A stretch of DNA of 64,000 bases from Anaerocolumna sp. MB42-C2 (GTDB taxonomy: Bacteria; Bacillota; Clostridia; Lachnospirales; Lachnospiraceae): the NCBI RefSeq assembly GCF_030913705.1, contig NZ_CP133190.1:4737501-4801500 (forward strand), given 5' to 3'. Shown one piece after another: positions 54,340 through 61,726 of this stretch (the stretch's first letter is position 1; each line of letters starts with the position of its first letter). A program made the translations under genes and the position numbers. The notes beneath the pieces were generated by a model. That model was not told where the DNA came from, made no database searches, and was given only the letters and a program-made list of their open reading frames with translations.

Positions 54340-55986
54340 ATGTATGTTTTAAAAGGTAAAAGTGTATTTGGCGGAATTGCTATCGGCAAAATAGCTTTTT
54401 ATATAAAATCAAAAGAGAAAATCAAACGTTATAAGGTAGATGAACCGGAAGAAGAAGCAGTACGTTTTGAGAATGCGAGACAGACTGCATTAGTGCAATT
54501 AGAGGAACTTTATAAAAAGGCACTGGCAGAAGTGGGAGAAGCGAATGCTGCCATAATTTTGGTTCATCAGATGATGATGGAAGACCTGGATTATCTGGAT
54601 TCCATAAGAAATATCATTTTAAACCAGGGCGTAAATGCGGAATATGCAGTAGGTGTTACAGGAGATAACTTTTCCCAGATGTTTTCTACAATGGAAGATG
54701 AATACATGAAAGAACGCGCAGCCGATGTCCTGGATATTTCAAATCGCATCGTCAGAGTTCTTAATAAAGAAGATGGTAGATTTATATTGACGGAGCCCGT
54801 TATTATTGCTGCAGATGATTTAGCACCCAGTGAAACCATACAGCTGGATAAAAATATGGTATTATCTTTTATAACCAGACAAGGCTCCACCAATTCCCAC
54901 ACAGCTATATTAGCCCGAACCATGAATATTCCTGCTGTTATTGGAATCGGTGAGGAGTTAAAAGAAGAATACGACGGTAAGTATGCAATTATTGATGGAT
55001 TTACAGGATCAATTTATATAGAACCGGAAGAAAACGTCTTAAAAGAAATGGAAGTTAAGAAAAAGCAGGAAGAAGAGAAAAAGGTCCTTTTACAGAAATT
55101 AAGGGGTCAGGAGAATGTTACGATTGACGGTAAAAAAATAAATATCTATGCGAATATCGGCAATTCCACGGATATCGGGGCAGTCCTTAAAAATGACGCA
55201 GGAGGAATTGGATTGTTCCGCAGTGAATTTTTATATCTGGAAAAAGACACCTTTCCTACGGAAGAAGAGCAGTTTGCTATCTATAAATATGCAGCCGAGA
55301 GTATGGCAGGTAAAAAAGTCATTATCCGTACTCTGGATATTGGCGCTGATAAACAGGCAGGATATTTTGATCTGCCCCTGGAAGAAAACCCGGCTTTAGG
55401 ATATCGTGCCATCCGTATCTGCCTTACCGAAAAGGATATCTTTAAAACTCAGTTAAGAGCCCTTTACCGAGCATCTGCATTTGGTAATATAGCAATCATG
55501 TTTCCCATGATTACTTCATTAGAAGAGGTAAAAGAAATTAAAGAAATTATAATGGAGGTAAAAACGGAACTATCTGAAACAGGAATAGATTTTAATAATA
55601 ATCTGGAACTGGGTATTATGATAGAAACTCCTGCAGCCGTTATGATTAGTGATATGCTTGCTAAAGAAGTGGATTTCTTTAGTATCGGAACCAATGATCT
55701 GACTCAGTATACATTGGCAATTGACCGGCAAAACCCTAAATTAGATAAATTCTATAATCCTCATCATACTGCTATACTTCGTATGATTCAGTTAACCGCT
55801 GATAATGCCCATAAAAATGGTAAGTGGATTGGTATCTGCGGCGAATTAGCGGGAGATTTATCTTTAACGGAAACATTTTTAAAGATGGGAATCGATGAAT
55901 TATCTGTCTCTCCGGGTTTAGTATTAGGACTTCGAAATAAAGTAAGAGAATCAGATTTAAGTAAAATTAAAAAAAATATTAATTAA
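54340..55986 (+). CDS. ptsI: PTS enzyme I
   Basis: Phosphoenolpyruvate-protein phosphotransferase, 548 residues. The swivelling domain carries His187 in GSTNSHTAIL. The PEP-binding barrel shows IGLFRSEFLYL, ENPALGYRAIR, the signature DFFSIGTNDLTQYTLAIDRQN and the active-site Cys in GICGELAG. Slightly shorter than the usual ~570. RBS AAGGAGGAG. It ends the PTS operon; a bidirectional terminator follows at 56015. Confidence 0.93.
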   Translation: MYVLKGKSVFGGIAIGKIAFYIKSKEKIKRYKVDEPEEEAVRFENARQTALVQLEELYKKALAEVGEANAAIILVHQMMMEDLDYLDSIRNIILNQGVNAEYAVGVTGDNFSQMFSTMEDEYMKERAADVLDISNRIVRVLNKEDGRFILTEPVIIAADDLAPSETIQLDKNMVLSFITRQGSTNSHTAILARTMNIPAVIGIGEELKEEYDGKYAIIDGFTGSIYIEPEENVLKEMEVKKKQEEEKKVLLQKLRGQENVTIDGKKINIYANIGNSTDIGAVLKNDAGGIGLFRSEFLYLEKDTFPTEEEQFAIYKYAAESMAGKKVIIRTLDIGADKQAGYFDLPLEENPALGYRAIRICLTEKDIFKTQLRALYRASAFGNIAIMFPMITSLEEVKEIKEIIMEVKTELSETGIDFNNNLELGIMIETPAAVMISDMLAKEVDFFSIGTNDLTQYTLAIDRQNPKLDKFYNPHHTAILRMIQLTADNAHKNGKWIGICGELAGDLSLTETFLKMGIDELSVSPGLVLGLRNKVRESDLSKIKKNIN

Positions 55987-56014
55987 ATTTCACATACTGA
56001 TATAAATACATTAG

Positions 56015-56057
56015 CTAATATGAACCGTCTCTGTTAACGTAAGACAGTTCATATTAG
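56015..56057. terminator. terminator between ptsI and the convergent spore-type gene
   Basis: CTAATATGAAC (56015-56025) pairs with GTTCATATTAG (56047-56057); GTCT/AGAC extends it. The 3' arm includes the stop codon of the minus-strand gene. T-runs follow on the plus side. Confidence 0.7.
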
Positions 56058-57064
56058 TTATGTCTTTTTTTATCATCCAGGCAAGGCTGCGGGGAAATGG
56101 AGCTTAAGGTATCTAATTTGGCATAAAGTATATGCTCCAACTGTGTGACATTCATTATGGTTTTGTTAATGGATTTATTGACTTCCAGCATATCGCAGAT
56201 GTTGTCAGCCATCTGATTCGTCTTTTGAATTTTTTCACCTAATCCATTAAGTATATGAGACAGAGCAGTTTCAACCAGAGCAATGGATTCGATTAGATCA
56301 CTGATACTTTGTTCTCTCGCTTTAGGGTCGTTAAATGTATTGGGATATTTGTAATTGCAGCCGTTTAATTCGATACAGCAGGAATTCAAATTGTATTGCA
56401 GCAGGTGTGGATAGCAGTTATTTTTAGTTGCTAAAACAAAAACAGTTATTTCTTTTTTGTCTTTATTGTTTTCAGGATAAAAAATAATATCTTCAATCCG
56501 GTATACTTTCGGCAAAGTAAATAATTCAATCAGTTCATCATTATCTGAGAACAGAGCAATGTTTGGTTCATTCCCTGTGTATAAGGAAACAATATAATAG
56601 GGGGCTATGGATAAAGCGGCAGTGTAATATCCTTTATGAGTAGACGAAAGAAGTTTCGTATCTCCGTTTTTCTGTATTTCTAGAATAGAATCCCTATAGG
56701 TTACCAGGAGTGAATTCTTATTGCAATGAAAGGATAAGCCGGATATTTTACCCAATATGCGGTTACATTTATTTATCCGTATACGATCTATTTCCTTCAT
56801 ATCGGTATCAAGTTTGTATAAAAAAATATTTACATTAGTAACAGAAGCCCAAAAGCAATTTTCAATAGTATCATAACAGATACAGCTGTATTGTTTATTT
56901 ACCTTTATAACACCCATTTGTCTTAAAGACGTATCAAATTTAGTTATGCTCAAATTTTGGGGCATAGTCAGATAAAAGAAGCAGCCATCAAAGGCACCTC
57001 CTTTATAGAGCATATAGGAATCGGTTGGAAGTGGAAATAAACGAAGCGGTTCTGATATGTTCAT
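56054..57064 (-). CDS. beta-propeller-like protein with C-terminal spore-surface-type domain
   Basis: I do not recognise a named family for the full protein of 336 residues. Residues about 10-235 consist of repeating beta-strand blocks (GCFFYLTMPQNLSITKFD, YSCICYDTIENCFWASV, GKISGLSFHCNKNSLLVTY, GYYTAALSIAPYYIVSLY), suggesting a propeller. Residues about 245-325 match the protein encoded divergently at 57283: REQSISDLIESIALVETALSHILNGLGEKIQ and a later LEVNKSINKTI. This C-terminal motif recurs in clostridial spore-surface proteins. There is no signal peptide. A role on the spore is inferred from the domain only. Confidence 0.65.
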   Translation of the reverse strand: MNISEPLRLFPLPTDSYMLYKGGAFDGCFFYLTMPQNLSITKFDTSLRQMGVIKVNKQYSCICYDTIENCFWASVTNVNIFLYKLDTDMKEIDRIRINKCNRILGKISGLSFHCNKNSLLVTYRDSILEIQKNGDTKLLSSTHKGYYTAALSIAPYYIVSLYTGNEPNIALFSDNDELIELFTLPKVYRIEDIIFYPENNKDKKEITVFVLATKNNCYPHLLQYNLNSCCIELNGCNYKYPNTFNDPKAREQSISDLIESIALVETALSHILNGLGEKIQKTNQMADNICDMLEVNKSINKTIMNVTQLEHILYAKLDTLSSISPQPCLDDKKRHN

Positions 57065-57282
57065 TCAAATCCCTCCATTTCTACAATATTCGATAAATAT
57101 ATATTAATATATGCAGTATTATATAGATTAGAAACTCGAAAAAATACTTAAAAAGAAATAATGGGATAAAATAAATTAGATTACGTCGATTTAGATTAAC
57201 ATATGAATAAATTTTACATAAGATATATAGACATATAATTTATATGTTTCGGAAAAGATTACTGGAAATAGGGGTGATAGTT

Positions 57283-57714
57283 ATGAGTATGCCTTTCATA
57301 ATACCGGGATTCGGTACTAGAGAACGGGCAATCACAGACATAATAGAATCTACCGCATTACAGAAAACTGCCCTGGCTCATATTCTGAATGCTGAGGGGG
57401 AGAAAATACAGGCAGCTATCATAAGACCGGGTGTTACAGTAGATAAGTTACTTGATGTAAATGATTCAGTACAGGCAATGATATACGGAATTACCAGACT
57501 GGAATTAATATTGGAAGCTAAATTGGCTATCTTGTCGGATCTATCCCTTATTGATACAGCTTTGCCGCCTATACCCGCACCTTTAGTGCCTTTAGTACCG
57601 GCACAGGTTAACAGTACCGATAGTGACGATAAATCCAATAGTAACAATAATTCTGCGAGTAATGATAGTAATAATGATAATATCACAGCCAATAGCAGTA
57701 CCAGTAACCGTTAA
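57283..57714 (+). CDS. small spore-surface-type protein with Asn/Ser-rich tail
   Basis: Protein of 143 residues with no signal peptide. Residues about 8-88 form the helical domain RERAITDIIESTALQKTALAHILNAEGEKIQ...LLDVNDSVQAMIYGITRLELIL shared with the C-terminus of the divergent gene at 57064. A Pro-rich stretch and a low-complexity Asn/Ser/Asp tail follow. In clostridia this domain occurs with collagen-like or Asn-rich tails in exosporium or coat-associated proteins. ATG 57283 is chosen for AGGGGTGA at 57272; an upstream in-frame ATG at 57244 lacks an RBS. Confidence 0.6.
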   Translation: MSMPFIIPGFGTRERAITDIIESTALQKTALAHILNAEGEKIQAAIIRPGVTVDKLLDVNDSVQAMIYGITRLELILEAKLAILSDLSLIDTALPPIPAPLVPLVPAQVNSTDSDDKSNSNNNSASNDSNNDNITANSSTSNR

Positions 57715-57766
57715 GATATGATGATAATATCATGTAGATCAGCTATCTATCCAGAAATAGTATAGT

Positions 57767-57806
57767 AACCGGATTGGCTTAGTTTTGCAACCAGGCCAAT
57801 CCGGTT
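57767..57806. terminator. bidirectional terminator between the spore-type and adh genes
   Basis: AACCGGATTGGC (57767-57778) and GCCAATCCGGTT (57795-57806) are perfectly complementary, with A/T-rich flanks on both sides. Confidence 0.8.
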
Positions 57807-57818
57807 AAAAAGTTAAAA

Positions 57819-58991
57819 TTAAAAGTTTACTTCTGTTCCATAATAAGTACAGGTCAATAATTTTTCCATTTCTTCAGGTGTTATTGGTCTTGGGTTGGAA
57901 CCGGTGCATGCATCACTGATGGCAAGCTCAGCGATGGTTTTAATCTTTTCTAAGAATTCATCTTCTTTAATTCCGAATTCTTTTAAAGTTTTCGGGATAT
58001 TTAATTTAACATTATATTCATCTATTTTATCACAAAGTGCTTTTACACATTCGACATCTGTTCCGGTTACTCCAAGAGCTCTGGCAATGTCAGCATAACG
58101 TTTTTCTGCGTTTTTTGCGTTAAATTTAATTACATAAGGAAGGTAGATAGCGTTAGCACATCCATGAGGAATATGTCCGGTTGAAAAAGCAGCACCGGTT
58201 TTGTGTGCCATGGAATGTACAATACCTAATAATGCGTTTGAGAAAGCCTGTCCAGCCATACATTGTGCATAATGCATCTGTTCTCTTGCATTTTTGTCTC
58301 CTTTATAGGAAGCCGGCAGATATTCAAATACCATCTGTATTGCTTTTACTGCTAGAGGATCGGTAAAAGGACTGTTAAGGGTAGATACATAAGCTTCAAC
58401 AGCATGAGTTAAGGCATCCATACCGGTATGTGCAGTTAAAGTAGCAGGCATGGTTTCCGCTAATGAAGGATCAACAATTGCAATATCCGGTGTGATATTA
58501 AAATCTGCTAACGGATACTTAATACCTTTCGCATAATCTGTAATTACAGCAAATGCAGTTACTTCGGTTGCTGTTCCTGAAGTAGAAGGAATTGCAATAA
58601 ACTGAGCTTTTTGTCTTAAGGTTGGAAATGAAAACGGTTGAATAATCTCTTCAAAGGTAGTATCAGGATATTCATAAAATACCCACATAGCTTTTGCTGC
58701 GTCAATAGGAGATCCGCCGCCCATAGCAATAATCCAGTCCGGTTCAAATTCTCTCATGGCTGCGGCACCTCTCATAACCGTTTCAACAGAAGGATCTGGT
58801 TCAACATTTTCAAAAAGCTTGGTTTCAATTCCAGCTTCTGTTAAATAATTAACCACTTTATCTACAAAACCAAACTTCTTCATAGAACCGCCGCCTAAAA
58901 TAAGGATAGCTTTCTTACCCTTAATATTCTTGAGTTGTTCCAGTGCGCCGTTGCCATAATACATATCTCTTGGTAATGTGTATCTCATCAT
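57819..58991 (-). CDS. iron-containing alcohol dehydrogenase
   Basis: NAD(P)H-dependent alcohol dehydrogenase of 390 residues. The N-terminal nucleotide-binding part has LILGGGSMKKFG and AMGGGSPIDAAKAMW. The metal site is visible as DPSLAETMPATLTAHTGMDALTHAVEAYVS (Asp and His), with later GIVHSMAHKTG and HIPHGCANAIYLPYV histidines. It probably reduces acetaldehyde or butyraldehyde to the alcohol during fermentation. ATG 58991 is set by GGAGG upstream; an in-frame ATG at 59033 lacks one. A Rex-like operator lies 57 bases upstream, fitting NADH-responsive control. Confidence 0.88.
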   Translation of the reverse strand: MMRYTLPRDMYYGNGALEQLKNIKGKKAILILGGGSMKKFGFVDKVVNYLTEAGIETKLFENVEPDPSVETVMRGAAAMREFEPDWIIAMGGGSPIDAAKAMWVFYEYPDTTFEEIIQPFSFPTLRQKAQFIAIPSTSGTATEVTAFAVITDYAKGIKYPLADFNITPDIAIVDPSLAETMPATLTAHTGMDALTHAVEAYVSTLNSPFTDPLAVKAIQMVFEYLPASYKGDKNAREQMHYAQCMAGQAFSNALLGIVHSMAHKTGAAFSTGHIPHGCANAIYLPYVIKFNAKNAEKRYADIARALGVTGTDVECVKALCDKIDEYNVKLNIPKTLKEFGIKEDEFLEKIKTIAELAISDACTGSNPRPITPEEMEKLLTCTYYGTEVNF

Positions 58992-59047
58992 AATATATTC
59001 CTCCATGTCATGAAATGTGTTTATTAACTTCAAAATGGATTATAACA

Positions 59048-59065
59048 TTGTTAATAAATTAACAC
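59048..59065. promoter_or_regulatory. Rex-like operator upstream of the alcohol dehydrogenase
   Basis: TTGTTAATAAATTAACAC matches the Rex consensus TTGTTAANNNNTTAACAA at every fixed position except the last. It lies just ahead of the adh gene, where Rex, an NADH/NAD+ sensor, would repress at low NADH. Confidence 0.65.
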
Positions 59066-59102
59066 AATAATGATTTTGTGTCATTCATATATAAAATAAT
59101 AT

Positions 59103-59173
59103 ATGGCATTTTACCCCACGCCCCAAACCCTTATCCATAAAAACAAATATGAATAAGGGCGGGGCGTTGCCAT
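59103..59173. other. large GC-rich hairpin between the methyltransferase and adh genes
   Basis: Nested pairs: ATGGCA/TGCCAT, ACGCCCC (59118-59124)/GGGGCGT (59161-59167) and CCCTTAT/ATAAGGG. It lies after the minus-strand methyltransferase stop and may be its terminator, although no long U-tract follows. Confidence 0.5.
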
Positions 59174-59222
59174 TGGAATATGGAATAGCAGGCACGGAAG
59201 GCTATTCTCTGATAAAAATAAA

Positions 59223-60080
59223 TTACTTTATTTGGGCAGTAACCAGATTCATGATTGATTTTACTTCTCCGAATCTTTTCCCGTTGGACATTGTTAAGTA
59301 ACGATTACACATCATTTCAGAATCTAATTTTTCAATTGCGGAATAGCCAAAATTGTGTAAGTAAGTATCACACTCCCCGGCATTAAGGCCAAATTTAATG
59401 GCTTCAGCATTTAAACCAGTATCTATAAGAGCAGTATTATTATCTTTATGTTGATAATCAAAACTAAGAATGCTTCCGGATAAGGAATGCTGTTTTAATA
59501 AACTTAGCATAAAATTTACCGTTTCCGGAGTTAAATAAAAAGTTACCCCTTCCCATATATATAAGGTTTGAAGCGAACAGTGATATCCTGCATCGTAGAG
59601 CTTTTGGAACCATTCGTCTTGTTCAAAATCCGCGGTAACGTATCGGACATTCGGATGGATTTCTATTGTATTGTCACTAAGTATTTGGCGTTTCATATTC
59701 TGTGTAGCCCATGTGTCTAATTCGTAAATTTTAGAATTCTTAATCTGATTTGCAAATCGACATGCCCTACTGTCATAACCGGCGCCTAATAAAACAATCT
59801 GAGGTATTTCCAAATTTAAATACTGTGAAAATAATTCATCAAAATATTTGGTGCGGGCAATCACGTATTCGTATAAACCTTCGGGAACTGCTTTTTTAAT
59901 AACAGATCTGATTTCATTTATTTTTAATGATTTTCTTTTTTCATCTGGTAAAAAAAGTTCCGCCATGTAATCATCCCCATGAATCAGGGGGTCCTCTTCA
60001 TAACATGCCAATGCTCGCAGGGAAGCAATCAGCATTGCCGTTTGTGAGATGTTATTCTTACTATCCATGTAAAACACCAT
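59223..60080 (-). CDS. class I SAM-dependent methyltransferase, leucine-carboxyl-methyltransferase-like
   Basis: Predicted methyltransferase of 285 residues, TIGR00027/Ppm1-like group. Motif I reads PQIVLLGAGYDSRACRF (about 93-109), the acidic residue is in YELDTWATQ, and ADFEQDEW and LYIWEGVTFYLTPETV follow. This group O-methylates carboxylates of small molecules or polyketides; the substrate here is unknown. It overlaps the preceding Cys-rich gene by 20 bases; an alternative ATG at 60068 is possible and neither start has a strong RBS. Third gene of a TetR-led operon. Confidence 0.8.
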   Translation of the reverse strand: MVFYMDSKNNISQTAMLIASLRALACYEEDPLIHGDDYMAELFLPDEKRKSLKINEIRSVIKKAVPEGLYEYVIARTKYFDELFSQYLNLEIPQIVLLGAGYDSRACRFANQIKNSKIYELDTWATQNMKRQILSDNTIEIHPNVRYVTADFEQDEWFQKLYDAGYHCSLQTLYIWEGVTFYLTPETVNFMLSLLKQHSLSGSILSFDYQHKDNNTALIDTGLNAEAIKFGLNAGECDTYLHNFGYSAIEKLDSEMMCNRYLTMSNGKRFGEVKSIMNLVTAQIK

Positions 60081-60519
60081 TCTTTATTATTTGTTTAATC
60101 CAATTATTAACCAGTGCCTGCCCGGTGGGCGTTCGCCAATCCTTTTCAATATCTGCATGGCATTGCTGACCAAGTCCTTTTCGGAGATGATGACAGAAAA
60201 GGCATTCAAGCGGTTCAAAACCTGTTCCGTGCAGTTCACATAAACCATGATTCAGGAAATTGCAACCATTGTAAGCATATTCCTGTAAAGCATAATTATG
60301 TTCACATCCTCTGAAAGCGGGAGATAGTACACCAAAAGTCAGATCAGGTGAAATTTCCAGCATCATGCGGTTTCCGTAGCCTGCTTTGATTGCCTGTGCT
60401 GCTTCCTCAACAGTCCACCAGCCCGGACGAATACAATAGGATGTGCATATTTCACAACTGCACGGCTCAGACGGTGGATATTTTTCTTTTAAAGACTTAT
60501 ATTTCTTCTTTCTTTTCAT
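60061..60519 (-). CDS. Cys-rich protein, possible metal or Fe-S binder
   Basis: Protein of 152 residues with no recognised named family. It begins with a basic stretch, then CSCEICTSYC (about residues 16-25), a conserved GWWTVEEAAQAIKAGYGNRMMLE block, GCEHNYALQEYAYNGCNF, and CLFCHHLRKGLGQQCH, giving at least nine Cys and several His. The spacing resembles YkgJ-type metal-binding proteins. ATG 60519 is chosen for GGTGAG upstream. It overlaps TetR by 23 bases and the methyltransferase by 20, so the three are tightly coupled. Function unknown. Confidence 0.7.
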   Translation of the reverse strand: MKRKKKYKSLKEKYPPSEPCSCEICTSYCIRPGWWTVEEAAQAIKAGYGNRMMLEISPDLTFGVLSPAFRGCEHNYALQEYAYNGCNFLNHGLCELHGTGFEPLECLFCHHLRKGLGQQCHADIEKDWRTPTGQALVNNWIKQIIKNGVLHG

Positions 60520-61174
60520 GGTGCTCACCAATATCATTTTTCATCAGTCCGCAAAAGAATTTAAGCGTTTTTATCATATATCCCACTACAGAATGTATAT
60601 CTGCAAGTCCGTACTGTGCCATAATGTATTCTTTTGTCAGAACAATTGAAATATAGTTGTACTGTTCCGCTATGGTACGCGCGTCAACGGGTTTCACCAT
60701 TTTTCGTTCAATCATTTTATTGATAAGGCGCTCATAATAATTGGCAGGTTCATTTACTACATATTTATAATACATTTCGGCGGCACGCGGGTTTCGAAAC
60801 TTTTCATATTGTATTATCATTGCAGTGTTTGAGAGAGTACCGCATACGCTTTTCCCTACGTGAAAAAGAATGCTTTTAAATACCTCTTCCGGTTCCATGA
60901 TCATAAGCATTGTATCAAGCTCTTCATCAGAGGGTCTTGTTTCAGGAACAAATCTTATAAATTCATTAAAAAGTGTTTCAAGAATTTCGGATTTGCTTTT
61001 GAAATGATTATATAACGAGCTTTCTTTAATGCCTGCTTTCTCTGCAATTTCACGGACCGAAACACCGTCATAGCCATTTCGGGCAAACAAATCGGCAGCC
61101 GCGTCCAAAATCTGACGTGTTGTTTCCAAGCCTTTTTTTCGTTTTTGTACACCTTCATTTTTTATTTTATCCAT
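60497..61174 (-). CDS. TetR-family transcriptional regulator
   Basis: Repressor of 225 residues. The N-terminal helix-turn-helix (about 15-60) reads TTRQILDAAADLFARNGYDGVSVREIAEKAGIKESSLYNHFKSK; the C-terminal ligand-binding helices are not recognisable. ATG 61174 is spaced correctly from AAGGAG; the ATG at 61183 sits against it. The TATACTATCATATACTAGTTTATACA-rich region just upstream (about 61198-61224) is a likely autoregulatory site. It heads an operon with the Cys-rich protein and the methyltransferase. Confidence 0.85.
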   Translation of the reverse strand: MDKIKNEGVQKRKKGLETTRQILDAAADLFARNGYDGVSVREIAEKAGIKESSLYNHFKSKSEILETLFNEFIRFVPETRPSDEELDTMLMIMEPEEVFKSILFHVGKSVCGTLSNTAMIIQYEKFRNPRAAEMYYKYVVNEPANYYERLINKMIERKMVKPVDARTIAEQYNYISIVLTKEYIMAQYGLADIHSVVGYMIKTLKFFCGLMKNDIGEHHEKKEEI

Positions 61175-61225
61175 TCTATCCATCTCCTTTCTTGATATTA
61201 TACTATCATATACTAGTTTATACAA

Positions 61226-61726
61226 TGATTTAATTATCGGTTAATAGTTTTTTGGGTCGGATATTACTAATTAATAAAATAAGGGTTGTCATTTGAATTA
61301 AATATACCAATGATAAGTCAACTAACAGTTTATCAAATGTATAAGTCGGGTATGCCCCGAAAGTGGATTCCATGTAATTTTCATTAATATAATCTAAAAT
61401 AAAATTATTAATTTACATTTAAGTATTTGGAAAATATTGGTAGAAAGTAAATAATCCAGAAAGTGCTCAGGTTATCTGTATTATTCCATAGAAAGAAAAA
61501 AAGCCACCAAAATTTTCCGATCGAAACGGAAATTTTAAGGTAGACTTCATTATGCATCATAACATATTTTGAAATAAAAGTCTAGTACTTTTTTAAAAAA
61601 TCCATTATTATGTTAAACATACGATAAGAGTAAGCAATTCTATCGCAAACCAAAGCGTTTGAGTTCTTGTCGCATATATTTTGAACTTAAACCATTAGTT
61701 CGCAAAAGACCTATAAGGAGGGTACC
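61226..61726. other. 500-base intergenic region before the helicase gene
   Basis: No gene found. One inverted repeat stands out: AAAATTTTCCG (61509-61519) and CGGAAATTTT (61527-61536). The rest is AT-rich and presumably carries the promoters of the divergent TetR and HelD genes, but no clear -35/-10 pair was identified. Confidence 0.5.

Noticed and set aside
54591..54923. 110-codon minus-strand frame inside ptsI
   Set aside because: Shadow of a strongly conserved gene; low-complexity and no RBS.
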